Numbered from the stretch's first letter, positions 24,114-32,881 are shown. The stretch is 64,000 nucleotides of DNA from an uncultured Coriobacteriales bacterium (GCA_934646835.1 CAKUES010000006.1:43894-107893), one strand, 5' to 3'. Program-made: numbers and translations. Notes: a model not told the origin generated them from the letters alone.

Positions 24114-25238
24114 ATGGGTAAGCTTACGACAACAATGAAAAAACGCGGTTCAAGAAGGGTATTCGCTTTTGCGGCTGTTCTTGTCCTCACCGTGGCGATG
24201 ATGTTTGGCGGTGCAGGCAATGCCTTCGCAGCGCATAAGGCGATAAAGGACTTTGGCTCGCTGGGTGACAACCCTGCCACAACCTTGAAGATCATCAGTG
24301 CAACGCAGGCGGCCGAGTACTTCCAGTTTGGTACTTATGAGGACCCCTACGGCGACCTCAAGATCAACGAGCCGGAGGTCGGCGCCTACTGTTCTCGCGA
24401 TTGCTTTATCCGTAACGAGACCAAGTACAACGTCAAGCTGACGCTGTGGGGTGTTGCCCAGACCAATTACAGGAGCTTTGAGTGGGAGTGGTTTAGCAGC
24501 GACCAGAGCGCGAACATCGTGAAGAGCGAGGGCAAGAAAGACGTCGTCCTTATGAACACGATTCTGAGGCCCGGACAGATGATCTATGTCCGCGCAGTTG
24601 CCACCAAGAAGAGCAGCGTGAGAATCGCCCTGAAGGCGAAGTATAGCTACGACAGCGAGGTCGCCGGTCTGCAGTACGACACCTCCATCAGCGCCACCAA
24701 GCTCTCCGGCAAACAGGTCGAGGTTGTCGCCAAAGCCTCCGGTGCGGCGAACGTGACCAAGATGGACCTTTACATGAACGGCAAGAAGGTCAAGACGCTC
24801 AACAAGAAGAACGTCCTCAAGTACACGGCGACGGGTGCGGCTGCCGGCAAGGCGGAGTTTTATGCCGTTGCAAGCACCATCGGCAAGGAAAGCGACAGCG
24901 CCAAGAGTAAGACGGTCAAGCCGCAGGCCAACGAGAGGGCCTTCCAGGTGAGCAAGGACCTCAACAGCTATGGCGCCGGCACCTGCACCTTCAAACCGAG
25001 CAAGCTCTCCTATAAGGGCGGAAAGCTCGTGATCGAGGGCTACACCGTCAATAAATCCAACATGAGCCTTCCCCTTGGCTTCTACGTTGAGGGTGTCTAC
25101 AACGGCAAGACGTTCTTCACGCTCGACAAGGAGACCTACGTCATGAAGCCCGGCATCAAGAAGGCGACGTTCAAGGTCAAGGCCAAGAAGGTCAAGAACC
25201 TCGTCGAGGGTGATATCTCGTTTAGCGACATGGACTAG
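24114..25238 (+). CDS. Secreted protein of unknown function, first of a paralogous pair
   Basis: 374 residues with a clear signal peptide: basic MGKLTTTMKKRGSRR, hydrophobic core, and cleavage near NAFAA-HK. The start is ATG 24114 behind GGGAGG; the frame is open 31 codons further but without a ribosome site. The mature part looks beta-rich and shares blocks with the next gene: SATKLSGKQVEVVAK, a TIGKESD segment, VKPQAN, and CTFKPSKLSYKGGKLVIEGYTVN. No catalytic motif, LPxTG or membrane anchor was found. Likely an extracellular or loosely cell-associated protein with Ig-like repeats; function not recognised. Confidence 0.8.
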   Translation: MGKLTTTMKKRGSRRVFAFAAVLVLTVAMMFGGAGNAFAAHKAIKDFGSLGDNPATTLKIISATQAAEYFQFGTYEDPYGDLKINEPEVGAYCSRDCFIRNETKYNVKLTLWGVAQTNYRSFEWEWFSSDQSANIVKSEGKKDVVLMNTILRPGQMIYVRAVATKKSSVRIALKAKYSYDSEVAGLQYDTSISATKLSGKQVEVVAKASGAANVTKMDLYMNGKKVKTLNKKNVLKYTATGAAAGKAEFYAVASTIGKESDSAKSKTVKPQANERAFQVSKDLNSYGAGTCTFKPSKLSYKGGKLVIEGYTVNKSNMSLPLGFYVEGVYNGKTFFTLDKETYVMKPGIKKATFKVKAKKVKNLVEGDISFSDMD

Positions 25239-25283
25239 ATGCTTTGAGGACACGACAGATTCTAGGGAAGGGGATGGTGGACG

Positions 25284-26423
25284 ATGAATACAACAGAAGC
25301 AAGGACAAACGGCGCTTGGAAGCTGGGTTCGCTTATCGCAGTGCTTGTGCTTGCGATGGCGGTAGTGCTCGGCAATGCATCAACGGCTTTTGCGACGCAT
25401 ACGACCAAGCTCGACGAGAGCAAGGGCAAGCCTTACTCCATCACCTTACATATCTCCGATGCGGGGAATAGTTACACGTGGTATGACACTGGTGGCATGC
25501 TTATGGACCACAGGGATGGCACGCAGTGCCGCTCGAGGACGGTCTTTATCAAAAACGATACGAAGTACCGCGTCTTCATGGGCTGCTACGGTTATGCGAG
25601 CGATACGAAGACGCATGTCCAGTGGCTGATCGGCATACATGGCAACACCGGTATCGACGTTGTCGGCAACGGCACGAAGAGGACCGATCTCATCACGGGT
25701 ACGTACATGAGCCCCGGTGATGAGATTCAGGTCGATGCTGTCAATATGAGTACGCGCGATGTGACGTCGACCAAGGTTTTGGTTCAGATCGGTTATCGCT
25801 ATGGTGGCGAGATAGATAAGCTCCAGACCATGAAGCCCATCGTCAGTGCCACCAAGCTCGCCAGCGACAGGGTCGAGGTCTGTGTGCGCTATCCGGACGG
25901 CAGCAAGGCCGATGTCTCTGGTGTGAGCAAGATTATTCTCTACCAGGGCTCCAAGAAGGTGAAGAGCTGGACGACCAACGCGCAGATTCCCGTGAGGAAG
26001 TACATCGCCAAGGGCTCCAAAGCGGTGAAGGCCAGCTACAAGGTTGTGTCGACGACCATCGGCAACGAGAGCGACACCATCACCAGCGATGCGGTGAAGC
26101 CGCAGGCTAACGCGGTTGTGGTGACCAAGAAGAAGCCTAAGCTCAAGGACTTCGAGTTCTGCACCTTTGTGCCGAGCAAGCTCTCCTACAGTGGCAAGAA
26201 GCTTATCGTCGAGGGCTACACCGTCAACCCCGAGGGATTCAAGATGACGTTCCCGATGACGGTGGAGGTCTCTGTTCCCGGCAAGCAAATCGCCTATTAC
26301 CAAGACTGGCAGCACAGCTGGGGTAAGGGCGTGAAGAAGGTCAAGGTCAGCATTGCGGCGAAGAAGGTTGTGAACCTCCGCGCGGGCAATGTGGTCTGCA
26401 ACAACATCGGGGTAAACGTGTAG
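25284..26423 (+). CDS. Secreted protein of unknown function, second of a paralogous pair
   Basis: 379 residues. Signal peptide: WKLGSLIAVLVLAMAVVLG core and cleavage near AFAT-HTT. It repeats the block order of the preceding protein: RTVFIKNDTKYRV, SATKLASDRVEVCVR, TIGNESD, VKPQAN and CTFVPSKLSYSGKKLIVEGY. The two genes are 45 bp apart and probably cotranscribed. The pair arose by tandem duplication and has diverged. No anchor, catalytic residues or known domain recognised. Confidence 0.8.
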   Translation: MNTTEARTNGAWKLGSLIAVLVLAMAVVLGNASTAFATHTTKLDESKGKPYSITLHISDAGNSYTWYDTGGMLMDHRDGTQCRSRTVFIKNDTKYRVFMGCYGYASDTKTHVQWLIGIHGNTGIDVVGNGTKRTDLITGTYMSPGDEIQVDAVNMSTRDVTSTKVLVQIGYRYGGEIDKLQTMKPIVSATKLASDRVEVCVRYPDGSKADVSGVSKIILYQGSKKVKSWTTNAQIPVRKYIAKGSKAVKASYKVVSTTIGNESDTITSDAVKPQANAVVVTKKKPKLKDFEFCTFVPSKLSYSGKKLIVEGYTVNPEGFKMTFPMTVEVSVPGKQIAYYQDWQHSWGKGVKKVKVSIAAKKVVNLRAGNVVCNNIGVNV

Positions 26424-26457
26424 GAGCGATCAGCGCTACGTTCAGATTTTGCTAGGG

Positions 26458-26493
26458 AAGCCGGCGGCTCGAGACAGGGCCGCCGGCTTTTTT
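26458..26493 (+). terminator. Intrinsic terminator after the secreted pair
   Basis: AAGCCGGCGGC (26458-26468) pairs with GCCGCCGGCTT (26479-26489), ending in six T. Confidence 0.88.
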
Positions 26494-26500
26494 GCGTGCG

Positions 26501-26614
26501 GAATTGTCGGTCAAGGCAAATTGCTGCAGCATGCGATTAGCAAAAAACGCCGGCCGCGTAGGGGAGGGACCCTGTCCCTCCCCATGAACTTTGCAATAAT
26601 CAGCGCCCCCCAGG
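26501..26614 (+). repeat. MITE-like element, diverged forward copy
   Basis: The core CGCGTAGGGGAGGGACC...GTCCCTCCCCATGA is intact; the right end ATAATCAGCGCCCCCCAGG still resembles the TIR and the left end is decayed. It follows a terminator instead of a stop codon. Confidence 0.7.
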
Positions 26615-26750
26615 AGCAGTGCGATGGCGGATCGTGGCTCTCCAGCCGCTCACCCCTTGCGGTAAATCCTAGGCGCTTGCTCGCTTTTGGGCGGGGATGT
26701 TAGGGTCTGGCTTAGTTGTTTTAGAGTGAGGCGGGCTGCTGGAGCTCCTG

Positions 26751-26785
26751 CTGCCACCTTGCGACCAAACGGGGCAAGGTGGCAG
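26751..26785 (+). repeat. Perfect 12-bp hairpin in the leader of the NifX-like gene
   Basis: CTGCCACCTTGC (26751-26762) and GCAAGGTGGCAG (26774-26785) enclose an 11-nt loop. It lies 65 bp before the start codon without a T-run, so it may be a leader regulatory stem or a protein-binding palindrome. Confidence 0.55.
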
Positions 26786-26850
26786 CTGCGGTCTGGCCTC
26801 GGTTTATAGATGCGGCCGCGCTGTGGTGACGGCCAAAAGGAGGATTTGTA

Positions 26851-27216
26851 ATGAAGCTTGCGATTCCCAGCGAGACAGACCTCGGCCTTATGAGTATGCG
26901 CAGCGGTCACTTTGGCCATGCGCCCTACTTCACCATCGTGGAGATCGAGGACGGCAAGATCGTCAATGTCGAGTCCGTCAAGAACGCCGACCACGACGCG
27001 GTTGGCTGTGGTGGCGTCATCGACTACGCTCTCGGCCTTGGCATCGATGCCATGCTCGCCGTCGGCATGGGCCGTCCCCCGCTGATGCGCTTTACCAGCT
27101 CCGGCGTGAAGGTCTACTCCGAGCAGCGCACTCCCATGGTCGGCGAGGCTGTGAAGGTCTTCCTCTCCGGCGCTTGCGAGGAGATGAGCCTCGAGGACGC
27201 CTGCAACCACCACTAG
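26851..27216 (+). CDS. NifB/NifX-family small iron-molybdenum cofactor-binding protein
   Basis: 121 residues, a single Nitro_FeMo-Co domain: MKLAIPSETD, GHFGHAPYFTIVEIEDG, a conserved CGGVIDYALGLGIDAMLAVGMG core and a cluster of histidines and acidic residues at the end (CNHH). Such stand-alone proteins occur in non-diazotrophic anaerobes and are thought to bind metal clusters; no nif gene is in the window. ATG follows AAAGGAGGATTTGTA. Neighbouring genes do not inform its role. Confidence 0.85.
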   Translation: MKLAIPSETDLGLMSMRSGHFGHAPYFTIVEIEDGKIVNVESVKNADHDAVGCGGVIDYALGLGIDAMLAVGMGRPPLMRFTSSGVKVYSEQRTPMVGEAVKVFLSGACEEMSLEDACNHH

Positions 27217-27303
27217 GGACATTAAGGGCAGCTGCGTGAGATTGCTTACTCTCATGACGCTAACAGCCCGAGTGTCGCCGGTAACTTGATATGCTCTCAA
27301 GGC

Positions 27304-27347
27304 AAGAGGGGGTGCTGAACACATCGATGTTCGGCGCCCCCTCTTTT
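27304..27347 (+). terminator. Intrinsic terminator after the NifX-like gene
   Basis: AAGAGGGGGTGCTGAACA pairs with TGTTCGGCGCCCCCTCTT around CATCGA, then a short T-run. Confidence 0.82.
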
Positions 27348-27394
27348 ACTGTATGTACGGACCAGGGATGGCTTCGCGCTGTGCGAGCGGGACG

Positions 27395-27680
27395 TCTGCC
27401 AATTGCCTGAACGAAAAATCGTTCAGGCAATTGGCAGAAAGCATCGAAACGGGCCTCTGCACGAGTTCCCTGAACGATTCGTCGTTCAGGGAACTTCTCT
27501 GAACGACGAATCGTTCAGGGAATTCGAGAGAAACGTTAAAAGGGGCGTGCGTGCCAATTCCCTGAACGATTCACTGTTCGGGGAATTTGTCTGAACGCTC
27601 AATCGTTCAGACAATTCGAAAAAGCGACAAAACGAGGCTTAATGCAGATTGTCTGAACGAAAAATCGTTCAGACAATCTG
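27395..27680. repeat. Array of six CTGAACGA palindromes (array 1)
   Basis: Hairpins at 27395-27438 (perfect 20-bp stem, loop AAAA), 27465-27494 (13 bp, loop TTCG), 27495-27523, 27556-27587, 27588-27613 and 27645-27680 (perfect 16-bp stem, loop AAAA). All contain CTGAACGA/TCGTTCAG at the tip; the outer arms differ between hairpins but stay self-complementary. Hairpins 2-3 and 4-5 abut; ~30-nt spacers separate the groups. Confidence 0.93.
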
Positions 27681-28236
27681 GGCGTGTGACTAATCGTTGA
27701 GGATATTGGCTCCAAAGCGTCGTGAGATAGACAAACGCACCGTGTGCTGATCTTTCAGCATCCTTTGCATAGGATCGCAAAGGGCGCTTTGCATCGGTCG
27801 CCATGTCGAAAGGAAAAGCCTGCTGTGCCCTTTCCATAGGGGAGGAGTGCGGCGCGGTGGCGTCGGAAGCATTGATGTTGGTCCACACACGGCGCTTCAT
27901 ATGAAAGAGAAACCAGACGAGCGAGGCAGGGCAATCGAATGCGGCAGGCAAGGGTGTCTCAAAAAACGGAGATTGATCTGCTTGAGGTTCTCGACGAGGA
28001 TCCTGCTCGCCCTGCTCTGTTACTCCGCCCTGACCCCAGGCTTTAGAGTTTTCCACAATCTGAGTTTTCCCCAGACTGAGCTACGACTGATTTAAGACTG
28101 AACTAAGAACGCTATTTGCCGCTAACAACAGAATGAGATTTGTCAAGTATTTCGAGAACTTAACGAAAGTGTAGTGAAAATGCGTAGTTCGGGCGCTCTT
28201 CTCGCGAATTCAGTTCGACGAGCGTATGCTCGCCGC
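27681..28236. other. Intergenic region between array 1 and the nuclease-like gene
   Basis: About 550 bp. A 149-codon frame on the minus strand (27607-28056) runs through the hairpins and has no ribosome site or recognisable domain, so I do not call it. AT content rises near 28080-28170, where the promoter of the next gene probably lies (TTGTCA near 28140). Confidence 0.4.
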
Positions 28237-29226
28237 ATGAAAATTGCTATTGACAGAAACGATGCTTTTGCTGCCTATCGCAATGGAATCTGCGACAACG
28301 CATTCCAGATGGCGAGGGTCCCTCTTCCTGCGGGCTTCATTCCAAAGCTGACCTGGCGGGAGGCTATGGGCTTGCATGAGAAGTACGCGACAGGGGTTCC
28401 CTTGCGATGCTTTGTGGCGCGTGATTGTGATCGGAGGAACAGCGATACGCTCAAGTGCGGTGTCTCGACGCAAGCGGCGGCTCTTGCATCTCTTATTCAA
28501 CTGAGCGATGAGAACTATATCGTCTCGCCAGAGCTTTGCGCGCTCGGTATCGCCAAGGAAGCAGATGTCGTCTCAACTGCTCTCGCTATCACAGAGCTGT
28601 GCAGTGCGTATTCGCTTGCCGGTAATGGTAGCGATGGATACAGGTCTCGCCTCCCACTTTCCTCGCTTCAGCGCATGGACTGTCTGCCGTTGCAGCTCAA
28701 GTACACGAAAGGTCTTGCTTGTTTTAGGGAGGCGTGTCGGATTGCTGTCGAGTGTGCTGCCTCTCCAATGGAGGCGGTGCTGGCATTGCTGTTGTGCATG
28801 CCTGCGCGCTTGGGCGGGTATGGTTTGCCGAGGCCGCTGCTGAATCCGCTGTTGAGCTCGCAAGGCGTCGATGCGGATAAGAGCTTTGTGCTCACTGGTG
28901 CGCCGGAGCATGGGGCATTGTATGGCGACTTGGTGTTTGAGGGCAGGGGGCTTGTCGTCGAATATGCAAGCAAGCTCAACCACGCAGATCGATGGGATCA
29001 GGATATGTTGCGCGCCAACGAGCTGCTGGATATGGGCTTTACCGTGATTAGCGTCACTCCGTCTGAGCTCTTCGATCAAAAGCGCACGCATGCGCTGGTT
29101 GAAAAGATTGCGCGGCAGCTTGGGTTGGGGCTTCCCTTGACGCGTCCCGGGTGGAACAAGGTAAATGCCGAGCTTCGGGCGAGGCTGTTTGCAGAGAGCG
29201 GCTTGCAGGCCGGCATCTGCTGGTAG
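28237..29226 (+). CDS. Nuclease-like protein with C-terminal DUF559/Vsr-type fold
   Basis: About 329 residues. I do not recognise residues 1-220. The C-terminal ~100 residues resemble the restriction-endonuclease-like DUF559 domain: GDLVFEGRGLVVEYASKLNH gives an Asp and a Glu spaced as in the PD-(D/E)xK fold, followed by DQDMLRANELLDMGFTVISV, the family's D-x-x-R...L...G-x-x-V pattern. Where DUF559 has VEYDG this has VEYAS. The start is uncertain: ATG 28237 gives a sensible N-terminus, while GTG 28174 or ATG 28180 are possible. Arrays of CTGAACGA palindromes lie on both sides. Function unknown; related proteins are often found alone in actinobacterial genomes. Confidence 0.65.
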   Translation: MKIAIDRNDAFAAYRNGICDNAFQMARVPLPAGFIPKLTWREAMGLHEKYATGVPLRCFVARDCDRRNSDTLKCGVSTQAAALASLIQLSDENYIVSPELCALGIAKEADVVSTALAITELCSAYSLAGNGSDGYRSRLPLSSLQRMDCLPLQLKYTKGLACFREACRIAVECAASPMEAVLALLLCMPARLGGYGLPRPLLNPLLSSQGVDADKSFVLTGAPEHGALYGDLVFEGRGLVVEYASKLNHADRWDQDMLRANELLDMGFTVISVTPSELFDQKRTHALVEKIARQLGLGLPLTRPGWNKVNAELRARLFAESGLQAGICW

Positions 29227-29278
29227 GCGAACCAAGTGTTTTGACTTGCGGATGAAGATAGAGCGTCTGTTTATTGAG

Positions 29279-29312
29279 AGAGGCGGATGAGCAACCATCC
29301 GCCGCCTTTGTT
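29279..29312 (+). terminator. Probable terminator of the nuclease-like gene
   Basis: AGGCGGATG AGCAAC CATCCGCC followed by GCCTTTGTTG. Confidence 0.6.
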
Positions 29313-29340
29313 GTGGGGTGCAAATCGCCGTAAGGCTAAG

Positions 29341-29527
29341 TTCTCTGAACGATTTGTCGTTCAGACAATTCGAGAGGAATGCCCAAACGGGCGCACGTGC
29401 GGATTCCCTGAACGATTCGTCGTTCAGGGAACTTCTCTGAACACCCAATCGTTCAGGGAATTCGAGAAAAGCGGCAAAACGAGGCTCAATGCAGAAAGTC
29501 TGAGCGACAAATCGTTCAGACTTTCTG
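29341..29527. repeat. Array of four CTGAACGA palindromes (array 2)
   Basis: Hairpins at 29341-29370, 29403-29432, 29433-29461 and 29492-29527. The abutting pair 29403-29461 and the spacer after it (TCGAGAAAAGCGGCAAAACG) closely match array 1, so both derive from one unit. The last hairpin (CAGAAAGTCTGAGCGA / TCGTTCAGACTTTCTG) ends 100 bp before the MFS gene. Confidence 0.92.
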
Positions 29528-29626
29528 GGTACGGTTTGCTGATTGAGGTGGGGCACGGACGGCTCTGCGTCAGGCGGTTCTCCTGGCCAATAACTCCAGG
29601 CGAGCGCTAGAGCTGTCTCTGTGCTC

Positions 29627-30847
29627 CTACAGCTTCTTGGAGAAGCGGATGGTGATGACGGCCAGCGCGGCGGCGATGAGGGAGAAGGCTGCGCCAAAGG
29701 CTCCGCAGGTGATGATGCCGGGGCCTGCGATGATCAAGCCGCCGACAGCGCTGCCAAAGGCGATGCCGATGTTGAAGGCCATGGGCTCGATCGAGGTTGC
29801 TAGGGTCATCGCCTTGGGATGGCGGCCGTGCGCGATGCGCATAAAGAGTGTGATGCAGGCGATGGAGAAGGTGTACATCAACAGCGCCACGCCAAAGACC
29901 AGCACCAAGGAGATGGGCATTGCGCCGCCAGCGAGGGTGATAGAGCCGAGCACGACGGCAAGCAGGACGAAAATGACCGGCACGGCGGGCATGCCAAAGC
30001 GCGTGTCGATCCAGCCGCCTGTCAGGTTGGAGACAAGGCAGATTGCGCCGAAGACCAGCAGCGTGGTGCTCGCGGCAACCGTGTCCATGCCCAAGATCTG
30101 CTCGAGGTAAGGCGTGACGAAGCCATAGAAGACGTAGACCGCGCCCACGCCAAAGACGAAAATCAGCATGCCGATGAGGATACAGGGCTCCTTGAGTAGG
30201 CCGAACTGCTCCTTGAAGGTTGCGGGCTCGTCGGTGCTGCCGCTGCGGGGCATGACGGCGAGCAACGCGATGTCGACGGCCAGCGACAAGACGAAGGTCG
30301 CCCACATCACGACGTGCCAGTTGAAGGCGTCGGCGGCGATCTTGCCCAGGGAGGTCGCCACGATCATCGCGACGGAGTAGGCGCCGTAGACGACGGAGAT
30401 GACGAAGCCCATGCGCTCGGTGCCGACGAGCTCGGGGATGTAGGTGGTGCCGACGGCGAGCAGCGCGCCGGCGACCGTGCCCATGACGATGCGGGCAAAC
30501 AGCAGCATCCCGTAGCTCATCGCGAGAGCTGCGATTAGGTTGCCGACGATGAAGACCACGCAGTAGACCTTGAGCAGCGAGTAGCGCTTGAAGCGTCCGG
30601 TGGTGAGCGCCAGGATCGGGGTCATGATGGCATAGGGGAGCGCGAAGAGGCTGATCAACTGGCCGATGGCGGAAAGCGAGACACCTAGGTCATTTGCGAG
30701 CTCGGACTCGATGCCGATCACAGCAAACTCGCTGCTGCCGAGCGCGAAGCCCATGATCACGAGCAACGCGGTGCACAGCTTGGTCTTGCCAGGGGACAAG
30801 GCGATGGCGTCATTGGTTTTGCGGGCGGTGGTGCTGGCGGAACTCAA
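29627..30847 (-). CDS. MFS transporter, AraJ/DHA1-like exporter
   Basis: 406 residues with twelve predicted membrane segments. GSSEFAVIGIESELANDLGVS and the motif-A-like LTTGRFKRYSLLK loop, followed by GTVAGALLAVGTTYIPE, place it in the drug/sugar efflux AraJ-like group. Start is TTG 30847 after GGAGTAGCC. Substrate cannot be told. It is a single transcription unit converging on array 2. Confidence 0.85.
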   Translation of the reverse strand: MSSASTTARKTNDAIALSPGKTKLCTALLVIMGFALGSSEFAVIGIESELANDLGVSLSAIGQLISLFALPYAIMTPILALTTGRFKRYSLLKVYCVVFIVGNLIAALAMSYGMLLFARIVMGTVAGALLAVGTTYIPELVGTERMGFVISVVYGAYSVAMIVATSLGKIAADAFNWHVVMWATFVLSLAVDIALLAVMPRSGSTDEPATFKEQFGLLKEPCILIGMLIFVFGVGAVYVFYGFVTPYLEQILGMDTVAASTTLLVFGAICLVSNLTGGWIDTRFGMPAVPVIFVLLAVVLGSITLAGGAMPISLVLVFGVALLMYTFSIACITLFMRIAHGRHPKAMTLATSIEPMAFNIGIAFGSAVGGLIIAGPGIITCGAFGAAFSLIAAALAVITIRFSKKL

Positions 30848-31169
30848 GGCTACTCCAATCTTGACACGGGGCGCGAAGGGCCTCGTATTTCAAACCTTCA
30901 TAGGCTAGCACGCACGCTTTTATTGGGAAATGCATGAAACCGTACTGTGAACAGGTTTTGCCATGAGTTGAGTATTGTTGAGTTACAGCTCCGAGGTGTG
31001 GGGACAAATACGGACAAATTCGTAAATATGTCTAAAGACTGCACGCCATTTGCCTACTTGTTACATAGGATTCACGGACACGGCACAGGGGAAAGCTCTT
31101 CAACGCCTATCATGGGTCTCTGCATCTATTGTGATTGTCTATACCTATATAGCCAGAAGTGAGTGTTTT
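30848..31169. other. Divergent intergenic region, MFS exporter / thioesterase
   Basis: About 320 bp, AT-rich in 31000-31060. A short direct repeat GGACAAATACGGACAAATTCG-like (split at 31002 and 31011) and an imperfect palindrome near 31013-31032 (GACAAATTCGTAAATATGTC) could be a regulator site for the divergent genes. No gene seen. Confidence 0.35.
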
Positions 31170-31616
31170 ATGATCGATCAAGAGCAGTTGGGACAGGAGG
31201 GCCTCGATATCGAGGCGGTTCGAGAGTACTTTGTGGCCGATGAGTTTGCGACGAAGTGCCTTGGCGCAAGGGTGGATTCTTGCGAGATCGGCAAGGGCGT
31301 CGTGTCTATGAAGCTCGACGATCGCCATCACAACGCGCAGGGCTTCGTCCAAGGTGGCGTTATCATGTCCCTATGCGATTTTGCCCTCGCTGTTGCGTCC
31401 AACTCGGGTCAGGTGCCCTGCTGCTCCATCAACCACAGCTGCGACATGCTCCGCCGTGCCAAAGGCGAGCGCTTGATCGGCGTGGCGACGTCTACCAAAG
31501 AGGGTCGCAACCTGTGTTTCTACGAAATCAACGTCTATGACGAGCTTGGCACCCACGTCGCGCGCATGAATGCGACGACTATGCGCACCCCGTACGTGGC
31601 TTCCAGCGGCAACTAA
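31170..31616 (+). CDS. PaaI-family hotdog thioesterase
   Basis: 148 residues, a single hotdog domain. The PaaI/YbgC-like motif HNAQGFVQGGVIMSLCDFAL carries the conserved HxxxGxxxGG and the downstream Asp that acts in thioester hydrolysis. It likely hydrolyses an acyl- or aryl-acyl-CoA. ATG 31170 gives the expected N-terminus; the ribosome site AGAAGTGAG is weak. galE follows after 22 nt. Confidence 0.85.
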   Translation: MIDQEQLGQEGLDIEAVREYFVADEFATKCLGARVDSCEIGKGVVSMKLDDRHHNAQGFVQGGVIMSLCDFALAVASNSGQVPCCSINHSCDMLRRAKGERLIGVATSTKEGRNLCFYEINVYDELGTHVARMNATTMRTPYVASSGN

Positions 31617-31638
31617 GACGAGAAAGAAGATGCGTTCT

Positions 31639-32667
31639 ATGAAGATTCTTGTAACCGGAGGCGCCGGCTTCATCGGCAGCCACACCGTTGTCGAGCTGCA
31701 GCAGGCTGGCCATGAGGTCGTGGTCTACGACAACCTCTGCAATGCCAACCCCGTCGTCATCGATCGCATCGAGGCCATCACCGGCACCCGTCCGGCCTTT
31801 GTCGAAGGCGATATCCGCGACGAGGCGGCGCTCGACGCCGTCTTTGCCGATTACGGTCCCATCGACTGCGTGATCCACTTCGCCGGCCTCAAGGCGGTGG
31901 GCGAAAGCGTCGTCAAGCCGCTCGAGTACTACGACAACAACGTCAACGGCACGTTGTGCCTGCTGCGCGCGATGCGTAGGGCTGGCTGCAAGAACATCGT
32001 CTTTTCCTCGAGCGCTACGGTCTACGGCACGCCTGATGCCTGCCCCATCCCCGAGACCCAACCCAAGCACCCGGCGACCAATCCCTATGGTCGAACCAAG
32101 GGCCAGATCGAGGACATCCTCACCGACGTGCAGCACGCCATGCCGGAGTGGAACGTGGTGCTGCTGCGCTACTTCAACCCCATCGGCGCCCATGAGAGCG
32201 GCACCATGGGCGAGGACCCCTGCGGCGTGCCCAACAACCTCATGCCCTACGTCACGCAGGTTGCCATCGGCAAGCTTGCGCGCCTGGGCGTCTTTGGCGA
32301 CGACTACGACACCCCCGACGGCAGCGGCGTGCGCGATTACGTCCACGTTGTCGACCTCGCGCGTGGTCACGTGGCCGCGCTCAAGGCCCTCAAGCCGGAG
32401 GGCGGCGTGAGCGTTTACAACCTGGGCACCGGGCAGGGTACCTCCGTGCTCGAGCTGGTGCACGCCTTCGAGGAGGCGACTGGCGTCGAGATCCCCTACG
32501 ACATCAAGCCGCGCCGTGCGGGCGACATCGCCGCATGCTGGGCGGACTGCTCCAAGGCCGAGCGCGAGCTGGGGTGGAAAGCGGAGTACGACATCCGCCG
32601 CATGTGCGCCGACAGCTGGCGCTGGCAGCAGCAAAACCCCAACGGGTATCGCGCGGAGGGCAACTAA
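31639..32667 (+). CDS. galE: UDP-glucose 4-epimerase
   Basis: 342 residues, the GalE length. NAD-binding GGAGFIGSHT at residues 7-16, the SSSATVYG serine and the catalytic Y-x-x-x-K in NPYGRTKGQ are seen, together with LRYFNPIGAH. It interconverts UDP-glucose and UDP-galactose for galactose use and cell-surface glycans. ATG 31639 is preferred; ATG 31630 would add three residues. Cotranscribed with the thioesterase gene and ended by its own terminator. Confidence 0.95.
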   Translation: MKILVTGGAGFIGSHTVVELQQAGHEVVVYDNLCNANPVVIDRIEAITGTRPAFVEGDIRDEAALDAVFADYGPIDCVIHFAGLKAVGESVVKPLEYYDNNVNGTLCLLRAMRRAGCKNIVFSSSATVYGTPDACPIPETQPKHPATNPYGRTKGQIEDILTDVQHAMPEWNVVLLRYFNPIGAHESGTMGEDPCGVPNNLMPYVTQVAIGKLARLGVFGDDYDTPDGSGVRDYVHVVDLARGHVAALKALKPEGGVSVYNLGTGQGTSVLELVHAFEEATGVEIPYDIKPRRAGDIAACWADCSKAERELGWKAEYDIRRMCADSWRWQQQNPNGYRAEGN

Positions 32668-32694
32668 GCGCGAATTGCATCGATAAACACGTAG

Positions 32695-32726
32695 AAAAGG
32701 CGTCCGACATGCTCGGCGCCTTTTTT
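32695..32726 (+). terminator. Intrinsic terminator after galE
   Basis: AAAAGGCGTCCGA CATGC TCGGCGCC then TTTTTT. Confidence 0.88.
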
Positions 32727-32881
32727 GCTGCGGCAAGCAGTGTGTCTGTGATCGGCTGCCTTGAAGCTAACAGTCCTGTCACAAGGGTGACTGCATGGCA
32801 ACGGGGCGGGCAGGCTGCAAAGCAGGCGGTATAATGGACGTTCATGCGTAGCCGGTTGTCGTCATGCCGAAGGAGAGGCTT

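Noticed and set aside
27607..28056. 149-codon minus-strand ORF
   Set aside because: Runs into palindrome hairpins at its end, has no ribosome site, and gives a low-complexity product with no known domain.
28174..28236. Upstream GTG/ATG starts of the nuclease-like gene
   Set aside because: Extra 21 residues look like random translation of a leader with a GAGCGTATGCTC palindrome; kept as an alternative only.
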